This document shows positions 54,355 through 58,299 of a stretch of 58,299 nucleotides of DNA, in pieces (within the stretch, counting starts at the first letter, position 1; each line of letters begins with the position of its first letter). The DNA comes from Planctomycetota bacterium. Its GTDB lineage: Bacteria; Planctomycetota; Uabimicrobiia; Uabimicrobiales; JABWCH01. Both the position numbers and the translations under genes were made by a program. The notes beneath the pieces are model-generated. The model saw only the letters and a program-made list of their open reading frames with translations. It was not told the origin of the DNA and searched no databases. The stretch is taken from the NCBI GenBank assembly GCA_017993505.1, contig JAGOMP010000011.1, positions 1 to 58,299 of the forward strand, written 5' to 3'.

Positions 54355-57300
54355 CTATCTGCAGAAAAAATTGCCTTTGTAATCCTTCTTTCATGTAAAT
54401 TTGTTTGTTCTAAAGAAAAATCTGTTTCACGTTCCCAAAGGCGTAGGCTACAACATTGTGAAATACTCAGAAAATATTGTTGGTTAATATAGTGCAATGC
54501 ACAAAGGACTTCTTCTGGATGGTAAAATTTATTGATAATTTTACCATTTTGTAAATCCACTTCATAAATTTCTTCATTTCGTGTTGAAAAAATGGCTGTT
54601 TGACCGTTGGGTGATATATCAAATGCATTGACTTTTCTAGAAAATGGGCGAAATTTTTTTGGTTCTGATTCTGGTGTTGTCCAAATATGAATAGTCCCAT
54701 CAACATGAATGGCTATGAGTTCATCCTTTGATGTAATGTGAACATGAGTAATAGGAAAATTAGCAGATTCTTGCAAAGTTATAGTCTCATTTGTGGTAAG
54801 ATTGATGTATTGGACTTTTCCTTTTTTAGAACCACAGAGTGCAAAAGTACCGTTTGGATGTATAAAAACAGATTGGATCCAAGTATCATCTATTACATAT
54901 GTATGGATAGGGGCTGGGCTGTTAATATCCCAAAGTGTGGCTGTGCCATCCCAACTTCCCGTTAAAATATATAGACTGTCAGGAGTCATAGATACAGTAG
55001 CAATGGGACGATGATTATGTTTCCAAGAATGAACTATGCATGCATTTTCCAAATTCCACTGTGTTAAAGGTGTATCATCTTGGGCAAGAATTGTAGTTTG
55101 GCCATGGTGAAGAAATGATAAAGCAGTAATGTCATTTTTTGTTTTAATACTATTACTGAGGATAACATTTTCAATCCCAGATAAAGCAATATCAGCTTGT
55201 AAGGCTGTTTCTAAGATGAAATTATTTAAATTTGTTGCTGTTTCGTATCCTGGTGTAGATTGAATTTTTTTTAAATGAAAAAATGCACTTTTATATTGTT
55301 TTTCTTTAGAAGCTTTTTCAGCGTCGCGAGCATATTTCAGAATAAGTTCTGGTGTAGATGTGTATTGATGGAAATTTGACCCTAAGTAGCAAGCTTTTTT
55401 AAATAAAGGGAATGTGCGTAAGGAAATATTTTCCCATAAATATAAATCTTTTTCTGTGCCAGAAACAATAATCGAACCATCTGAACTCATACTAGCACAG
55501 AGACATTCTGTAGATTGAAGATGTGCAATGCGTTGGCAATGGCATAAATCCCATACTGAAATAATGTCATCTTCATTGCGAGTAAGTAAAAAAAGATTAT
55601 CATTGCTTAAACTTAGACAAATTTCTTTTCCTTGTGTCTCCATTCCTCTTAGACAACGCCCAGATGGAATTTCCCAAATTTCTATGTGGTCATAGCGAGA
55701 AGATACTGCCACTTTATTGTTTTGTGCAAGAAGAACAGAAAGGCCGCGCATAGTTGTTATGATTTCTTGTTTTTCAATATCCCAAATGCTCATTCGTTCA
55801 TGTTCATCGCAAGTAATAGCTAAATTTGTATTTTCAATTAAAGCAACATCTGTGATCCAAAGTTCAGAAATATTTAAAATAGATATTGGTTTTTCATTAT
55901 TTTCTATTTCTTCTAAATTCCAAATACTTGCTTTTCCATCCCAACTTCCAATGATTATTTGTTTGTTATCTGTAGTAATTTTAATCGAACTAATAGTTTG
56001 TTCATGAAATAAAATATTACGAATTTCTTTACCAGTTTCCATATCCCAAATTTTGACTTCTTGGTCCCAGCTACCAGAAGCTACAATTTTTGCGTCTGTT
56101 GAAATAGCTAAACTTGTAATATGTTTTGTATGTCCTACAAGTTCCATCCAATACGAGCTATTTTCAATATTCCAACAATGAATTCTACCTTCACAATCAC
56201 CAGAAACAGCGATTTTCCCATCAGGAGTCATGGCTAATGCAGTGATAATATTTTCATGCTTTTGTAAAGTTTGTATTTGACTCCATTCTTCTAATTGCAT
56301 TTGTCCTATATTATATTTTAGTTGATTTCCTTCACAAGCACTATACCATTTCAAAGCACGTTGACTTAAAGGATTGATCTTTAAAAGTTCTTGGTAGATT
56401 TCTTGAGCTTGTTCTTGACTTTCTTCTGTACCTAATGTTGCATAATATTCTGCAACATGCATCATAATCCAATATACAGATCCATATTTTGTTTCTAAGA
56501 TTTGAAATTTTTCAGAGACAATTTCTTCATCTTCATTTTTATCCATTGTTAATATTGCATCTACCAATTGTAATAAATTAGAATGCGGATGCAATTGTAA
56601 TCCTTTATCGCAAAATTCTCGTGCACCTTGTTTATCGCCACAAGCATAACATGAAATTGTCAATTTATAACACTCTTTGCTAGAAAGATTATCTAGATCA
56701 AAAATAGCAAGCCATTTCTCTTTTGCTTCTTCATACTTACGAACACGATATAAAAGTTCAGCTTCTAAATCTAAAGATTCAGTTCTAGCAAGATTCAATG
56801 CATTATATTCTTGCAAATTTTTTAAAACCTCTAGCACTTGACAGCCAAATTCTAAAGCAATTTCTGCTTGCATGCAATAAATTTTTTCTTTGTCTGTAGG
56901 TTGTTCTGTCAATAAATTAATAAACATACAAGGTGTAATTAATCCTTTTCTCAATTTACAAAGATAGTAATTCCAAATTGCATTCATACTCGGAGGATAT
57001 GCTTCGCTTGCACACCTCCAAAGATATTCCGCCTCTTTTAAATTTTTTCTTTCTATATTACCAAAAGCTGGTTTATGTATACTTTCCACTTGAATTGTAG
57101 CAGAAAGCCAAAGATTTTTCGTATACCTTTGTTCATACGCTTCATATTGATTTTGTAAAACTTCAAAAATATCTGACAAAATATGTAAAGGTTGGGATTG
57201 AAAACATATTTCCACTAATGGATTCCATGGAGCTTCCTGCGTCCATTCGAAATCTCCAGTAAATGTTTTTTGACTAAATAATTCATATAAATGAACAGCA

Positions 57301-57806
57301 TAATTCTGCAAGTCTTTTTTAAAAATATTCCCATCTTCAGAATAACGACATGTTAAGTCATTTAAAAAAAGACGACTATTATGATTGATGAGAATATTTT
57401 GAGGATGCAAATTGCCATGGACAATATTTTTTGAATGAATCTCAAGTAAAGCATTAGTAAGTTGCAAAGCAATGTATAATCGTTCTTTATCAAGAATAGA
57501 TTGTTGAATATATGTTCCCCAAGATACGCCTTCAATATATTCTGTGATAAGGCAAGATTGAGAATCAATATCTTTAATAACATATGCATTGACTAAAAAC
57601 ATAGACTCTGACGCATGAATCCAAGAATCTAAAGCATGACGACTATATCTATCTTGCAAATTATTTAATTTTTTTATACGTAGTGGCATATTCCATTGAA
57701 TATGGTCTATGCAATACGATTGTCCATACTGTCCTTTAGGAAGAACATTGGTAATTTTATATGTATTTTCTAATATACTTTCTACTTGCCAGATATTATC
57801 CTGCAT
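54282..57806 (-). CDS. Kinase-like (probable pseudokinase), TPR and double WD40 protein
   Basis: A 1174-residue protein. Residues 15-215 form a protein-kinase fold (ITNVLPKGQYGQSY, LRIKKL with the ATP lysine, IVHGNLHPQNILI). The catalytic Asp of HRD is Asn132 (HGN), the catalytic-loop Lys is His134, and DFG is DLT; so it is likely inactive. Helical TPR-like repeats follow to about 500. WD40 repeats end the protein: seven WD-type ends (HCWNIE, VKIWDME, ASIWNLE, MSIWDIE, IEIWEIP, ISVWDLC, LYLWENI), a helical insert of about 80 residues (ILKYARDAEKASKEKQYKSA), then seven more (LTQWNLE to IKLWDIY). This fits two seven-bladed propellers. Kinase-WD40 fusions are frequent in planctomycetes. Its role is unknown; it may be a signalling scaffold. 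Its 3' end is duplicated downstream. Confidence 0.88.
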   Translation of the reverse strand: MQDNIWQVESILENTYKITNVLPKGQYGQSYCIDHIQWNMPLRIKKLNNLQDRYSRHALDSWIHASESMFLVNAYVIKDIDSQSCLITEYIEGVSWGTYIQQSILDKERLYIALQLTNALLEIHSKNIVHGNLHPQNILINHNSRLFLNDLTCRYSEDGNIFKKDLQNYAVHLYELFSQKTFTGDFEWTQEAPWNPLVEICFQSQPLHILSDIFEVLQNQYEAYEQRYTKNLWLSATIQVESIHKPAFGNIERKNLKEAEYLWRCASEAYPPSMNAIWNYYLCKLRKGLITPCMFINLLTEQPTDKEKIYCMQAEIALEFGCQVLEVLKNLQEYNALNLARTESLDLEAELLYRVRKYEEAKEKWLAIFDLDNLSSKECYKLTISCYACGDKQGAREFCDKGLQLHPHSNLLQLVDAILTMDKNEDEEIVSEKFQILETKYGSVYWIMMHVAEYYATLGTEESQEQAQEIYQELLKINPLSQRALKWYSACEGNQLKYNIGQMQLEEWSQIQTLQKHENIITALAMTPDGKIAVSGDCEGRIHCWNIENSSYWMELVGHTKHITSLAISTDAKIVASGSWDQEVKIWDMETGKEIRNILFHEQTISSIKITTDNKQIIIGSWDGKASIWNLEEIENNEKPISILNISELWITDVALIENTNLAITCDEHERMSIWDIEKQEIITTMRGLSVLLAQNNKVAVSSRYDHIEIWEIPSGRCLRGMETQGKEICLSLSNDNLFLLTRNEDDIISVWDLCHCQRIAHLQSTECLCASMSSDGSIIVSGTEKDLYLWENISLRTFPLFKKACYLGSNFHQYTSTPELILKYARDAEKASKEKQYKSAFFHLKKIQSTPGYETATNLNNFILETALQADIALSGIENVILSNSIKTKNDITALSFLHHGQTTILAQDDTPLTQWNLENACIVHSWKHNHRPIATVSMTPDSLYILTGSWDGTATLWDINSPAPIHTYVIDDTWIQSVFIHPNGTFALCGSKKGKVQYINLTTNETITLQESANFPITHVHITSKDELIAIHVDGTIHIWTTPESEPKKFRPFSRKVNAFDISPNGQTAIFSTRNEEIYEVDLQNGKIINKFYHPEEVLCALHYINQQYFLSISQCCSLRLWERETDFSLEQTNLHERRITKAIFSADSCALLTSTDSKEIKLWDIYYTYED

Positions 57807-57959
57807 AGTTATATACCCTTACTTTACAGATTATGAACTTAGAAAATTTCAACAACGAACATTTTCTATCATGATTTATTTTCTATTATTCTTAACATTG
57901 TAACTTTTTATTAATCATATTTCCACAAAAAAGATTATGACAATACTGCAATTACTTTT
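57807..57959. other. AT-rich leader of the WD40 gene
   Basis: AT-rich sequence with no gene; on the minus strand it probably holds the WD40 gene promoter, which I cannot place with confidence. Confidence 0.4.
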
Positions 57960-58042
57960 TGTTGCTCTGGGCAGGGGAAAAAATAGATAAAAAAACTAGG
58001 GCGGGGATTTGCTCGGCGGGGATTTGCTCTGGGGAGTTATTT
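57960..58042. repeat. G-rich tandem repeat at the right end
   Basis: Degenerate units with the core TTTGCTCTGGGGAG (and CTCGGCGGGG variants) lead into the 130-bp tandem repeat. They share GCTCTGGGG with the array at 1-330, on the same strand. Confidence 0.9.
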
Positions 58043-58299
58043 TCTGGGGAGTTACTCTGGGGAGTTATTTTGCTCTGGGGAGTTAATTAAAATGCGTAGA
58101 ATTACGTAGAAATGCGTAAGAATACATAGAAACGCGTAAAACGCGTAGTGCAAATTTGCACTGGGAATTTGCTCTGGGGAGTTACTCTGGGGAGTTATTT
58201 TGCTCTGGGGAGTTAATTAAAATGCGTAGAATTACGTAGAAATGCGTAAGAATACATAGAAACGCGTAAAACGCGTAGTGCAAATTTGCACTGGGAATT
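58043..58299. repeat. 130-bp higher-order tandem repeat, two copies, open at the window end
   Basis: Positions 58043-58169 are identical to 58173-58299 (offset 130). Each unit has a G-rich part (ACTCTGGGGAG, GCTCTGGGGAG), then six phased 10-bp units around CGTAGA or CGTAA (58091-58150 and 58221-58280), then a 16-bp palindrome AGTGCAAATTTGCACT (58147-58162 and 58277-58292). The array continues past the end of the window. Confidence 0.97.

Noticed and set aside
1..58299. Linear-chromosome telomeres at the two ends
   Set aside because: The G-rich repeat is on the same strand at both ends; telomeres or terminal inverted repeats would be in opposite orientation.
1..58299. tRNA, rRNA, insertion sequences, integrases or phage genes
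   Set aside because: I looked on both strands and saw no cloverleaf with CCA, no rRNA segment, no transposase or integrase; short tRNAs could escape reading by eye.

Overview
The window is a very AT-rich bacterial chromosome segment with about 35 protein genes and no tRNA, rRNA or CRISPR array that I can find. It looks like a Gram-negative, heterotrophic bacterium of the Planctomycetota/PVC type or a close relative. The pointers are a meso-DAP-type MurE, a Ser/Thr kinase, a kinase-like/TPR/double WD40 protein, a HEAT-repeat lipoprotein, many TPR proteins, a PilB/GspE ATPase and a UDP-glucose dehydrogenase that reads like the animal/plant enzyme. The phylum is an inference; only marker-gene phylogeny could settle it.

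Layout. 1-330 is a G-rich short tandem repeat. 571-3232 (+) holds a cyclophilin and a RecD2-like helicase. 3394-8129 (+) holds two tandem paralogues of an unrecognised membrane protein, each with its own leader and terminator hairpin; the second has a one-base shift in a T9 tract in its signal peptide. 8295-13343 (-) holds murE and a large NtrY-like histidine kinase. 13464-15083 (+) is an exported subtilase, followed by alr and dprA (-) and a class II aldolase (+). 19326-22449 (-) is a der-maf-membrane protein operon. 22816-29294 (+) holds a HEAT lipoprotein, an exported DnaJ-type zinc protein, ugd, pgi and a heptose-phosphate adenylyltransferase whose start sits in an A10 tract out of frame. 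29459-33476 (-) holds a Ser/Thr kinase, ApbE and a PilB/GspE ATPase. 33848-48267 (+) is the information-processing block: nusA, infB, deoB, an FHA-GAF-PAS histidine kinase, a DksA/TraR protein, a TPR protein, an AI-2E-family permease, then rpsL-rpsG-fusA. 48692-57806 (-) holds a queuosine-precursor transporter, parE, glycogen phosphorylase and the kinase-like/WD40 giant. 57960-58299 returns to the same G-rich repeat family, now with a 130-bp higher-order tandem unit.

How the genes work together. Glycogen phosphorylase, Pgi, aldolase and Ugd suggest storage-glucan breakdown feeding glycolysis and UDP-glucuronate for surface polysaccharide. MurE and Alr show a peptidoglycan wall. Signalling is rich (two histidine kinases, one Ser/Thr kinase, one likely pseudokinase), and no response regulator lies in the window.

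The most unusual feature is a recurrent pattern in the intergenic DNA. At many loci the 3' end of a gene, including its last codons and stop, has been copied in tandem two to about six times into the downstream spacer (after 8129, 9861, 16684, 25373, 41453 and 54282; weaker cases elsewhere). Other spacers carry similar short tandem duplications without coding sequence. Together with two homopolymer frameshifts in otherwise intact genes and repeat-grown protein tails, this points to a genome shaped by slippage or tandem duplication.
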